Shown here piece by piece: positions 33,672 through 42,515 of a stretch of DNA of 46,679 nt. The notes below the pieces were generated by a model, which saw only the letters and a program-made list of their open reading frames with translations, made no database searches and was not told the origin of the DNA. Made by a program: the position numbers and the translations under genes. The DNA is taken from contig JAKSDO010000034.1 in the NCBI GenBank assembly GCA_022360055.1, forward strand, positions 1-46,679, given 5' to 3'. How positions within the stretch are numbered: position 1 is the stretch's first letter; each line of letters begins with the position of its first letter. The stretch comes from Cytophagales bacterium (GTDB lineage Bacteria > Bacteroidota > Bacteroidia > Cytophagales > Cyclobacteriaceae).

Positions 33672-35352
33672 TTTCGGTTATGGTGATAATTTTACCGGCT
33701 TCAACGTTTTCAAGGACCTGGGTTGCGCCCGATGGCCAAATAATCTCTATGCGCTCAACCGTGGTCCGGTCACCCAGGCCAAAATGGATTCTCGGATCGC
33801 TTTGCGATAAATATCCGCTGGCGCTTTTCTTTTGAGCAATCTGCACCATTTCGCCGGAAACAATTTTTATTCGGGCTCCGATGGCATCTCGATTGCTGGC
33901 AGTCCCGACCAAATGCAGCTTTATCCAGTTTTTGTCGTTGCCGTGATCGTTCCTCAGGAGCACGCCGTGGTCGTGAAGGTTAACGATATAGACATCGATG
34001 TCTCCGTCGTTATCGTAATCTCCGAATGCAGCTCCTCGTCCGACCAATTCTTCTTTAAAATATTCCCCGCAGGTCACCGACACATCCTTGAATTTACCTC
34101 CTCCGACATTCTCAAATAACTGGTCTTCCTGTCCGTATAAATGCTTTAATTCTCCATTGGCCTTGAATATATCCACATCTCCGTCATTGTCGTAATCAAT
34201 AAAAGCGGATGACCAGCCTACATGCTGCGCGGCGGCGACGGCAATTCCGGAAGGATAAGCCATTTCGGTAAATATTCCGTTCCCCTGGCTTTCGTACAAC
34301 GAACAATAGCCGTCATCTGAGACCCACAGGTCCAGGTGGCCATCGTTGTTATAATCTCCAAAGTCAACGGCCATACTGATGGTGCCTTCCCCCACCTGGT
34401 TGAAGGCTGTTCCCGAAGGTATCCCCACTTCCTTGAAGGCCTTGCCGCCTTCATTTTTATACATATAATTTACCATATGGTCGTTCGCCACATAGATATC
34501 TACGAATCCATCGCCATCGTAATCGGCGGCTCCGACCCCCATGGCCCGGCCGTTCTCATTGAATACGCCCATAGCTACGGTTACATCCTCAAATTTGTCA
34601 TTCCCCAGGTTTTTATACAGTCTGTCAATTTCGCCGTCAAAGGACATCGGCCCCGGGAAACCATCCGGCGCGTAATAAAATTCATAATCGGGATCGAAGC
34701 TCAGGTAGTTGCCGACATACAGATCGAGCAATCCGTCGTTGTCATAATCCAGCCATACCGCGCCGACACTGCTTTCATCACCTGCAACACCGGCCTTTTT
34801 GGAGATATCCGAGAATGTGCCGTTTCCATTGTTTTTGTAAAGCACATTAGGCCCATGATTACTCACATAGATGTCTGGGTAACCATCGTTATTAAAATCA
34901 CCAATTGTTACGCCCATCCCGAATCCTTCGTGACCGATACCAGCCTTGCGCGTCATATTTTCAAAGGTTCCGTCACCTCTATTTCTGTAAAGCTGATTCG
35001 TATGCACCTGCTCGGGTTCGAACTCCCGGTCACTCAGTCTGTGATGGAAATTTCCATTCGCCATATAGAGATCCACAAATCCGTCCTGATCGTAGTCGAG
35101 AAATGCGCCTCCTCCTCCGACCGATTCTATAATGTTTGTCAGATGATCATCTCCGATGGTATGCCTAAAATCGATTCCGGAGCTCTTTGTCACATTCAAA
35201 AAGAAATCCGCCCCGGCCGGAGGAATCGGATCGTTGAATAGTGAAACCGATGAAGTTGCACTTTTTTCACCGGACTGACAGGCTCCGGCAAGTACAAAGA
35301 TCAAAAAACAGTATGCAGATATTTTAAATCGTCCAGTAAAATTTCGGCTCAT
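33655..35352 (-). CDS. CRTAC1-family FG-GAP/ASPIC-UnbV lipoprotein
   Basis: 565 residues from ATG 35352 (MSRNFTGRFK); an upstream TTG at 35376 is less likely. The lipobox is LAGAC. The body contains seven FG-GAP calcium motifs (DYDQDGFVD, DFNNDGYPD, DYDNDGLLD, DYDGDGFVD, DYNNDGHLD, DYDNDGDVD, DYDNDGDID), then an ASPIC/UnbV domain (SQSDPRIHFGLGDRTTVERI, EIIWPSGATQVL). Such proteins are exported propellers found in redox and carbohydrate loci of unknown role. It is the first gene of the packed cytochrome/LivK array, and a 660-bp gap precedes it, so the promoter should be there. Confidence 0.9.
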   Translation of the reverse strand: MSRNFTGRFKISAYCFLIFVLAGACQSGEKSATSSVSLFNDPIPPAGADFFLNVTKSSGIDFRHTIGDDHLTNIIESVGGGGAFLDYDQDGFVDLYMANGNFHHRLSDREFEPEQVHTNQLYRNRGDGTFENMTRKAGIGHEGFGMGVTIGDFNNDGYPDIYVSNHGPNVLYKNNGNGTFSDISKKAGVAGDESSVGAVWLDYDNDGLLDLYVGNYLSFDPDYEFYYAPDGFPGPMSFDGEIDRLYKNLGNDKFEDVTVAMGVFNENGRAMGVGAADYDGDGFVDIYVANDHMVNYMYKNEGGKAFKEVGIPSGTAFNQVGEGTISMAVDFGDYNNDGHLDLWVSDDGYCSLYESQGNGIFTEMAYPSGIAVAAAQHVGWSSAFIDYDNDGDVDIFKANGELKHLYGQEDQLFENVGGGKFKDVSVTCGEYFKEELVGRGAAFGDYDNDGDIDVYIVNLHDHGVLLRNDHGNDKNWIKLHLVGTASNRDAIGARIKIVSGEMVQIAQKKSASGYLSQSDPRIHFGLGDRTTVERIEIIWPSGATQVLENVEAGKIITITENEDAA

Positions 35353-36012
35353 AGGCGCTCGTAAAAAATGTAACAATCCGTAAAAAGATTTTATTCAAAT
35401 GTCATTTCAATCGATCGAGAAATCTGCGACAAGAAAGCATCCGCCCTCCATTGGGTAGATAGCCTATCCCTTTGCCCGCAAAGAATGATCGATATAACAC
35501 TTGAGTTTCCATCTATAATTTTGGGTACACTTATCCTCTTAAATCAGTATACACGCAACATGTAAAACACCCCCATTCGGTATGAAAATTATTTTTCATG
35601 GTTTGCAAATAGCAGAAAATGAAATAGTTAAAAAATGATCTTGGTCAGGGTTTGAGAAAAAACAGGTTTGGGAGTAAGACATAATGAAATATCGAAATAT
35701 TCATGTTCACACTAAAAAGGCGGATCGGTCCTAAAACTTGGGGGCACACCTGAATTTCGCACCCCTATATTATGGGGATTCACATGGATGCCAATCGGAA
35801 AGCGCGTCTGTTGAACTTTCCAGTTCGAACGAAACGCTCGAACCGGAAAATGCCAACAGATCCAAAAAACAGTCTGAAGTAAGTTGTTTGGTTGATGTTC
35901 AAAATACCAAAGCAAATCCGCATCAAGATTAATGCTTTGGTATTTTACCTTGTTAACACGAATTATTCATACCTGATTTGATTATCTTAAGCACAAACAA
36001 AAGGATGTATTT
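35353..36012. other. Intergenic region between the CRTAC1 gene and the PA14-like gene
   Basis: 660 bp with no convincing gene. It should hold the promoter of the minus-strand array starting at 35352. Short open frames around 35712-35932 on both strands match nothing I know. Noted structures: ATGAAAAT/ATTTTTCAT near 35582-35600, CCCC/GGGG near 35762-35777, TTCGAACGaaaCGCTCGAA near 35823-35841, and a strong terminator stem at 35901-35946. Confidence 0.5.
35901..35946 (-). terminator. Strong hairpin terminator after the PA14-like lipoprotein gene
   Basis: AAAATACCAAAGC (35901-35913) and GCTTTGGTATTTT (35934-35946) form a perfect 13-bp stem with a 20-base loop. It lies 67 bp beyond the stop codon of the 36013-36636 gene; the stem itself ends in TTTT on either strand, so it may work both ways. 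Confidence 0.75.
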
Positions 36013-36636
36013 TCAGAGGCGCTTCCAATCCATAGCTACGTCCGGATGCGGGTTTTCGGAGTTTTTCACCCCATCCGGCAAAACTGAGATTTTGCTGCTA
36101 TGATCGGTGTTACCACCATCCTTTTCCCCATTCAACTTTTGGTAATATTCGATAATCTTCTCAACTTTTTGCTTGTTGTTTAAGTTGTACAACACCTTTA
36201 GCCGGTGGATGCCTTCGAGCGTAAGCTTTGTCTTGTAAGCCGTATCCGGATCCATATTCGATCCTTCGAATACAACCGCATCGTCGATCAACACTTTGAT
36301 CGTTTCATCAGACTTGATATTCAATTCATAGTCCCCGGATTCAAATTCAAAATCGCCCGTCCAGAACACGCCCAGGTCATCATACATCGTTCGATTTGTT
36401 CTAAAATTATGATTAATATTCGTTTCGGAGCGGTGTTGAACAAATTCCTGCCGATCGCCGGAATAATAGTAGAACGCCGAATACGCATTATGCGGGATAT
36501 CATTTAGTGCTCCCTTGAGGTCCGCAGCGGAGATACCCTCCACCTGGGATGAAACTACTGCGTCTATTTCATGGAGTTCATCGGTACATTGCTGAAAAAT
36601 GACCGAAATACATAAGCAAAAAATAACCTTTTTCAT
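36013..36636 (-). CDS. Putative lipoprotein with PA14-like domain
   Basis: 207 residues; short hydrophobic start (VIFCLCISVIFQQC, Cys17, a poor lipobox). Residues ~60-165 resemble a small PA14-type domain: GVFWTGDFEFESGDYELNIK then SDETIKVLIDDAVVFEG, the usual two-line pattern of PA14 (surface binding domain of glycan-related proteins). The last ~40 residues look disordered. It stands alone between two terminator-like regions on the minus strand. The fold call is a guess from the motif spacing; the rest is unrecognised. Confidence 0.55.
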   Translation of the reverse strand: MKKVIFCLCISVIFQQCTDELHEIDAVVSSQVEGISAADLKGALNDIPHNAYSAFYYYSGDRQEFVQHRSETNINHNFRTNRTMYDDLGVFWTGDFEFESGDYELNIKSDETIKVLIDDAVVFEGSNMDPDTAYKTKLTLEGIHRLKVLYNLNNKQKVEKIIEYYQKLNGEKDGGNTDHSSKISVLPDGVKNSENPHPDVAMDWKRL

Positions 36637-37130
36637 AACTGCATTCTTAAGTCAACTTTACTGATTCCTCAAAGGCGCGGCTTACTGAAATTCTGCTTCA
36701 AAAAAATCGATCCCCCAACTCTGCGTGCCCATACGGACCATTTAATCATTCGGATCGATACAAAGTTGAGGGCTTTGATCTTAGGATACTTATTATAATT
36801 GGCATCAATTTGAAGTATGTATGCAAATCAAATGGCAAGATTAATTGACGTGAAATAGTAATTTTATCCGGTGTAACTGTACGCGTGGGTTATATAAACA
36901 TGAGAGAAAATGATTGCACTTTTCCAATAACAAAACGGGCTTTTACTCAAGTCAAGCGATCTGGAATTGTAAAATTTTTAAAAGCTTACATTGTTATAAG
37001 ATATCAATAATGTTGCATTGGCTCTCTCCAACACCCATCCTATCGAATATATTTACTTCCTATTGGAAATGAAAAAAACTTTCTCCGGACAAAAAATGTC
37101 GTGCGCCCGAGACCTCCGCATCCTATCTGC
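36637..37130. other. AT-rich intergenic region, no gene seen
   Basis: About 490 bp between the PA14-like gene (starting at 36636, minus) and the end of the ECF sigma gene (37131, minus). AT-rich stretches are frequent. I see no convincing coding frame or repeat. It should contain the promoter of the lipoprotein gene and the end of the sigma transcript. Confidence 0.5.
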
Positions 37131-37679
37131 TTATTCCATATTCTCTAAGTTTATGTTACCATAAAAACTTCTCATTTTTTTCAGAGCGCGGTAGATTTGA
37201 TTTTCAACTGTTCGCTTTGAGATGCCGAGTCGCTTGGCTATTTCGTCATTGCTCAGGCTTTCGTTCATCCTCAGCCCGATGATATTCTTCTGCTTTTCCG
37301 GAAGACGGCTAATAAAAGCCTTTAAGTGCTTTTCGAGATCCTTTTTCTCGACATTTTCTTCCGTATTTCGGGTATAAGGAGGGGGATCGGTTTTCCAATA
37401 TTTTTCGAGGGCGATCGAATATGCCCGCTTTCGTATTTTCTGGAGTACAATATTTTTAGCGATGGTAAAAATGTAACTGTTCAGAGACTTGCTTTCGTCA
37501 AAACTGCCGCGCATCTCCCACAATTTGAGAAAAACTTCCTGGCATACTTCTTCCGCGTCTTCATACCGGAGGTGCATCCGAAGGCTTAACCCGTAGATCT
37601 TGTCGGCATAGTGGTGAAACAGCGTGGTGAATGCGTCTTTATCACCTCTTTTCAGGGAAAGGATAAATGATCGATCCAT
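37131..37679 (-). CDS. ECF RNA polymerase sigma factor (second locus)
   Basis: 182 residues from ATG 37679 (MDRSFILSLKRGDKDAF); a TTG seven codons upstream also opens the frame. Region 2 (YEDAEEVCQEVFLKLWEMRG) and region 4 (ESLSNDEIAKRLGISKRTVE then NQIYRALKKM) are clear. It is divergent from the fecR-susC-susD operon, the two starts being ~150 bp apart, so both probably share the same control region. It should activate that operon when FecR releases it. Confidence 0.94.
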   Translation of the reverse strand: MDRSFILSLKRGDKDAFTTLFHHYADKIYGLSLRMHLRYEDAEEVCQEVFLKLWEMRGSFDESKSLNSYIFTIAKNIVLQKIRKRAYSIALEKYWKTDPPPYTRNTEENVEKKDLEKHLKAFISRLPEKQKNIIGLRMNESLSNDEIAKRLGISKRTVENQIYRALKKMRSFYGNINLENME

Positions 37680-37826
37680 ATTTATTTTTTTCCTTACCAA
37701 AGCCGGAAGACAAGATTTTAGCAGTAAGAAGAGGCTAAATTACTTTTTTTTTCAATTCGCATGAGTAAAATCATTGCATCGTGCATATATATACCAAAAT
37801 AATATGGAATAATTCTATTTGGATTG

Positions 37827-38843
37827 ATGGATCAAAAAATAATGGACCGGTTTTTCAAAGGACAGTGCACGGAGGAGGAAATGAAGGAGGTGATGAAGTG
37901 GATGCATTCAGACGCTTCAACCAGTTATTTGTCCAAAAGAATGGAGGAATTTTGGGACCGGGAAGATCCATCGGATGTGACTGAATCGCTGTCCGCAGAT
38001 CGCATTGCACAAAGAGCGATAAATACCATCTTTGAGCCGGAACAGGATTTGACAGATGTTGTCACCGGCAGAACGTCAGGGTTTATATGGAAGGTGGCCG
38101 CAGCGATCGTTTTCTTCCTGGCGGTCGGCTTTTTGTTCCGGCAGCTTATTACATCCGACCCGGAACAACCTTCCGTAACAGAAGATGTCCCTTTGATAAT
38201 CAAGCAAAACCCTAAAGGGCAGAAATCCAAAGTGTTTTTACCGGACGGATCGACGGTATGGCTTAATTCCGAGAGCCGCCTCAGCTACGCAAAGGGCTTT
38301 CGTGATCACCTCCGTCAGGTTCATCTCGACGGGGAGGCATTTTTCGAAGTGGTTCGAAATGCGGAACAACCGTTTATCGTTCAAACCGGCAAAGCCAGGA
38401 TTCAGGTGCTGGGGACCAAATTTAATGTAAATGCATACCGGCAAGCCTCCGGAACTGCCGTTTCGCTGGTGGAAGGTAAAGTGAGGGTGGTCATGGAGCG
38501 TGCTAACAACGGGGACAATGCTATGGAATTGTCTCCGGGAGAAGCGGTGCTTATCCGGTCCGGTGCATCCGATATGTCCAGGTTTCAGTTCAATCCGCAA
38601 GAACACATTGGCTGGAAGGACGGGGTATTGTATTTCAACAAGGATGACCTGAATACGGTCATATCAAAACTGGAGCGATGGTACGGTGTTGACATAAAGC
38701 TCCGCAATGACGACCGGAAGGTCTGGAGTTTTACAGGTGAATATAAAAATGAATACCTGGAAAACGTGTTGATGAATATGAGTTTCACCCGCGATTTTGA
38801 TTTCGAGATCAACAATAACGAAGTAATTATAAGTTTTAAATGA
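37827..38843 (+). CDS. FecR-family anti-sigma factor (second locus)
   Basis: About 338 residues from ATG 37827 (a TTG three bases earlier is in frame). Cytoplasmic N-domain (DRFFKGQCTEEEMKEVMKWM), membrane segment ~92-112 (VAAAIVFFLAVGFLF), then FecR domain (VFLPDGSTVWLNSESRLSYA, HLDGEAFFEVVRNAEQPFIV, TGKARIQVLGTKFNVNAY) and C-terminal DUF4974-like block (YFNKDDLNTVISKLERWYGV, SFTGEYKNEYLENVLMNMSF). It faces an STN-bearing SusC and the divergent sigma gene, a complete signalling set. Confidence 0.95.
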   Translation: MDQKIMDRFFKGQCTEEEMKEVMKWMHSDASTSYLSKRMEEFWDREDPSDVTESLSADRIAQRAINTIFEPEQDLTDVVTGRTSGFIWKVAAAIVFFLAVGFLFRQLITSDPEQPSVTEDVPLIIKQNPKGQKSKVFLPDGSTVWLNSESRLSYAKGFRDHLRQVHLDGEAFFEVVRNAEQPFIVQTGKARIQVLGTKFNVNAYRQASGTAVSLVEGKVRVVMERANNGDNAMELSPGEAVLIRSGASDMSRFQFNPQEHIGWKDGVLYFNKDDLNTVISKLERWYGVDIKLRNDDRKVWSFTGEYKNEYLENVLMNMSFTRDFDFEINNNEVIISFK

Positions 38844-38880
38844 TGATGCCTATGTAAAACCCCTTCTTCTAATAGAAAAA

Positions 38881-38924
38881 GGTGATTATGACTCATTCTT
38901 GGCCTTTATGAGTTCATAACCACC
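38881..38924 (+). promoter_or_regulatory. Hairpin between fecR and susC (second locus)
   Basis: GGTGATTATGACTCAT (38881-38896) pairs with ATGAGTTCATAACCACC (38908-38924), ~15 bp with one bulge and one G.U pair. No U-run follows. It corresponds in position to the fecR-susC hairpin of the first locus (9368-9426), although the sequences differ. Confidence 0.5.
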
Positions 38925-38958
38925 CTTAACGAATTTATTAATTTTAATTATCAAAACT

Positions 38959-41900
38959 ATGAAAATTAAACTACTAAAAAAAGTAGCGATGTATTCAAAA
39001 TACACGCTGGCAGGGACTATGCTTCAATGTGTCTTTTTGAGCCTGCTATTGGCCTCGGAAGGCCTTGGACAAAAAGTGAGCAGTGTGCATGAGGTCTTCA
39101 TAGACCTTGATGTGAAACAAATGAGACTGATAGAAGCTTTCCGGTTTATTGAAAGTAAAACCGACTATCGGTTTCAATATCAATACGAAGATATTAAGCG
39201 AAATGTACGTGTAGATGTTCAATCCCGGCGTCAGACCGTAGCAGATTTATTGATGAACATATCTTCACAGACCGATCTGAAATTCAAACAGGTCAACAAC
39301 AACATCAGCGTGAAGCCAAAAGACATCAAAGCTCCTGAAGATAAAATGTTGGAGATCTTGATCGATGGCATCACCATTACCGGCAAAGTCACCTCACTCG
39401 AAGACAGCGACGGACTGCCCGGAGTTAATGTATACATCAAAGGTACTACCCAGGGTACGGTAACAGATGCAGGAGGAAAATATTCGATTGAAGTTCCGAA
39501 TGAAAATGTAATTCTGATGTTCAGTTCGGTAGGATTTATTACCGAAGAGATCGTGGTTGGAAACCGGTCTGTCATCGATATTAATATGGCTCCGGACATT
39601 ACAGCTTTGGACGAAATCGTAGTTGTCGGTTATGGAATCCGGGAGAAAAAATCCGTTACCGGGGCAGTCTCTTCCGTGGATAGTGAACAACTCCGGGCAG
39701 TACCGGTTGCAAACGCCGCTGCTCGTTTGCAAGGCCGCGTATCCGGGGTAACGATTACAACCGACAATTCTCCGGGAGGCGATGCCACGGTTAGGGTCCG
39801 CGGTTTTGGCTCGATTAACAACAACGACCCTCTTTTCATTATTGATGGTGTCCCGACGACCGGCGGGCTAACTCGGATCAACCCGAACGACATCGAATCG
39901 ATGACCGTATTGAAAGATGCGTCGTCTTCGGCAATTTACGGGGTACGCGCTGCAAACGGGGTGATTATCATTACCACAAAACGCGGTAAAGCAGGAGCGC
40001 CGAAAATTGCCTTTGATGTGCGCTATGGTATTCAAAAAGCGATTAACAAGCTGGACCTGATGAACACCCGGGAATATGGTGACATGTTATTCCTCGAGAT
40101 GAGAAACACTGGATTATCTCCAGGTGATCCCGGTTGGGGGACACAACAGTATGGAAATGGCGCTACGCCCGTAATCCCGACTTACACCAACCCTGTTGCA
40201 AATTCAGTGGATGAAAGTACTTACAGCTATCCGGAAAATCTCATTATGAAAGCTTCGGTTCCCGGAACCGACTGGTATGATGAAATCTTTGATACTGCAC
40301 CAATTCAGGAATACAACTTCTCCATCACTGGCGGCACAAACAAAGGGAACTACTCATTCTCATCCGGATACCTTAATCAGGAAGGTACTGTTATCCATAC
40401 GGGTTTTGAACGCTACGCTGCACGTATGAACGCGGATGTGATATTAAAAGATTGGTTCGAGATCGGGGAAAGCCTTGGTATTACTTATACGGACCGCGTT
40501 GGGCTTGACAACAACCGTGAAGGGAACCCGATTTCACACGCTTACCGGATGCAGCCGATCATCCCGGTTTATGACATTGCAGGAAACTTCGCCGGCACAA
40601 AAGCTCCGGGTACCGGTAACGGACAAAATCCGGTCGCCATGCTTTATCGGGATAAAGATGATTACAGTCGCCAAATGCGTATTATCGCCAATGCTTATGC
40701 AAAGATCAATATCCTGGACGCACTTTCCGTTAAATCATTGTTTGGCGTTAATTATGAAAGTCAAAGGGAGCGTGACCGCTTCATTAAAAACCCGGAATTC
40801 TCCGAAGCAAAACCAACGGACCGCCTTACGGAACGCTACCGCGGCGGTCTGCAATGGAACTGGTCAAACACGCTGAACTATACGAAAACAATCAACGATC
40901 ACAGGTTTGACGTATTGCTGGGTACCGAGGCGGTAAATTACTACTGGGACCACTTTAATGCAGGCCGTACTTCTTTTATTTCCACCGATTTGGATTATAT
41001 GGTATTGGATGGTGGCGAATCGGACCAAAGTTCGGAAGGCTCATTTGACGAATGGGCCACATTTTCCTACTTCGGCCGGATCAACTATAGCTATCAAACT
41101 AAATATTTAGCAGAAGCAGTGGTTCGTCGCGATGCTTCTTCCCGCTTCTCCGAAGATAACCGATGGGGGACGTTCCCTGCATTCTCGGTAGGCTGGAGGA
41201 TTTCCGAGGAAGTGTTTATGGATGGTGTCCGCAATTGGCTGGATGATTTAAAACTCCGATTTGGCTGGGGGCAAAACGGCAACGACCGTATTGGCAATTA
41301 CAACATCTACAGTACTTACCGCGCCAATATTGACGAATCTTTTTATGATATTGGCGGCTCCGGTACTTCCACCCGGTCGGGTTTCCGCAAATATAAGCTG
41401 GGGAACCCGGATGCGCTCTGGGAAACCACCACCACCACCAACTTAGGGGTCGATGCCGCATTCTTCGACAACCGCCTGGAAATTAACCTGGATGTTTACA
41501 CCAGAAAAACCGAAGACATGCTTTATAAACAACAACTGCCAAATACCTGGGGACAGCTTCAGTTAGCCGATGTCAATGTTGGTAAAATGGAAAACAAAGG
41601 GCTCGATTTGATGCTGACTTACCACGGAAACATTGGCAACGGCTTGACATTTGACGTTCGTGGAAACATCTCTCATTACAAAAACGAGGTGGTCAAGTTG
41701 AATGACAATGCCAACGAAATTCTTTATGGAACTTCATTGCGTCAAAATATATATACTGCCTCCACAACCGGTGAAGCAATTTCTTCTTTTTACGGTTACA
41801 TCGTCGAAGGTATTTACAATTCCTGGGAGGAAGTTTATGCACACGTACCTTACAGTGCTGACGATTTTGCCAACGACACTTACAGCAAACCTGGTGTATT

Positions 41901-42495
41901 TAAGTACAAGGACGTGAGTGGTCCGGATGGGGTACCGGATGGTAAAATCACAGGTGACGACCGGGCTTTCATCGGTTCGCCTCACCCCGCATTTACTTAC
42001 GGTTTAAATATTGATGTTCAGTATAAAAACTGGGATATGACCATGTTCTTCCAAGGAATACAAGGTAATGACCTGGTTAACTACGTGAACCGTTGGACAC
42101 TATTCACAAACTTCCAAGGCAATCGTCTCCCAAGAAGACTTTATGAATCATGGACTGAAGAACGCTATGCCTCCGGCGCTAAAATTACCATGCCGATAGC
42201 GCTTCAGGAGGACAGTGAAATGCAGAAAAACTCATCCTTCTTTGTTGAAGATGGTTCATATTTCCGTATGAAAGACCTTCAAATCGGATACACTTTACCG
42301 GAAAGTTTGTCGACAAAAACGAAGATTGACAGGCTCAGGGTTTACCTGCAGGCAACGAACCTGTTTACGATCTCTGATTACAGTGGGCTGGATCCCGAAA
42401 TCCGCACCGGGAGGAATGACCGCATCTTTGGTGTGGACGAAGGCGCTTATCCGACATCCCGCATGTTCATGGTGGGTATCAGCCTGAATTTATAA
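38959..42495 (+). CDS. SusC/RagA TonB-dependent transporter with STN domain (second locus)
   Basis: 1178 residues; signal peptide to ~residue 38 (SLLLASEGLGQ). STN domain ~45-122 (MRLIEAFRFIESKTDYRFQY then DLKFKQVNNNISVKPK), CarboxypepD_reg-like domain ~140-220 (LPGVNVYIKGTTQGTVTD), TonB region DEIVVVGYGIREKKS, plug (DPLFIIDGVPTTGGLTRINP, VLKDASSSAIYGVRAANGVI), and a barrel ending MVGISLNL. Imports oligosaccharides with the SusD encoded 20 bp downstream, and signals to FecR. It is only moderately similar to the first SusC, so the two import different glycans. Confidence 0.96.
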   Translation: MKIKLLKKVAMYSKYTLAGTMLQCVFLSLLLASEGLGQKVSSVHEVFIDLDVKQMRLIEAFRFIESKTDYRFQYQYEDIKRNVRVDVQSRRQTVADLLMNISSQTDLKFKQVNNNISVKPKDIKAPEDKMLEILIDGITITGKVTSLEDSDGLPGVNVYIKGTTQGTVTDAGGKYSIEVPNENVILMFSSVGFITEEIVVGNRSVIDINMAPDITALDEIVVVGYGIREKKSVTGAVSSVDSEQLRAVPVANAAARLQGRVSGVTITTDNSPGGDATVRVRGFGSINNNDPLFIIDGVPTTGGLTRINPNDIESMTVLKDASSSAIYGVRAANGVIIITTKRGKAGAPKIAFDVRYGIQKAINKLDLMNTREYGDMLFLEMRNTGLSPGDPGWGTQQYGNGATPVIPTYTNPVANSVDESTYSYPENLIMKASVPGTDWYDEIFDTAPIQEYNFSITGGTNKGNYSFSSGYLNQEGTVIHTGFERYAARMNADVILKDWFEIGESLGITYTDRVGLDNNREGNPISHAYRMQPIIPVYDIAGNFAGTKAPGTGNGQNPVAMLYRDKDDYSRQMRIIANAYAKINILDALSVKSLFGVNYESQRERDRFIKNPEFSEAKPTDRLTERYRGGLQWNWSNTLNYTKTINDHRFDVLLGTEAVNYYWDHFNAGRTSFISTDLDYMVLDGGESDQSSEGSFDEWATFSYFGRINYSYQTKYLAEAVVRRDASSRFSEDNRWGTFPAFSVGWRISEEVFMDGVRNWLDDLKLRFGWGQNGNDRIGNYNIYSTYRANIDESFYDIGGSGTSTRSGFRKYKLGNPDALWETTTTTNLGVDAAFFDNRLEINLDVYTRKTEDMLYKQQLPNTWGQLQLADVNVGKMENKGLDLMLTYHGNIGNGLTFDVRGNISHYKNEVVKLNDNANEILYGTSLRQNIYTASTTGEAISSFYGYIVEGIYNSWEEVYAHVPYSADDFANDTYSKPGVFKYKDVSGPDGVPDGKITGDDRAFIGSPHPAFTYGLNIDVQYKNWDMTMFFQGIQGNDLVNYVNRWTLFTNFQGNRLPRRLYESWTEERYASGAKITMPIALQEDSEMQKNSSFFVEDGSYFRMKDLQIGYTLPESLSTKTKIDRLRVYLQATNLFTISDYSGLDPEIRTGRNDRIFGVDEGAYPTSRMFMVGISLNL

Positions 42496-42515
42496 TCAAT
42501 CAAAATCTTACCATT

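Noticed and set aside
34336-35241. A 301-codon plus-strand frame
   Set aside because: Antisense to the CRTAC1 gene; Ile/Val-rich repetitive pattern mirrors the FG-GAP repeats on the other strand.
35712-35932. Two opposed ~65-codon frames in the intergenic region
   Set aside because: Neither has a recognisable family, ribosome-binding site or neighbour logic; the plus one runs into a terminator hairpin.
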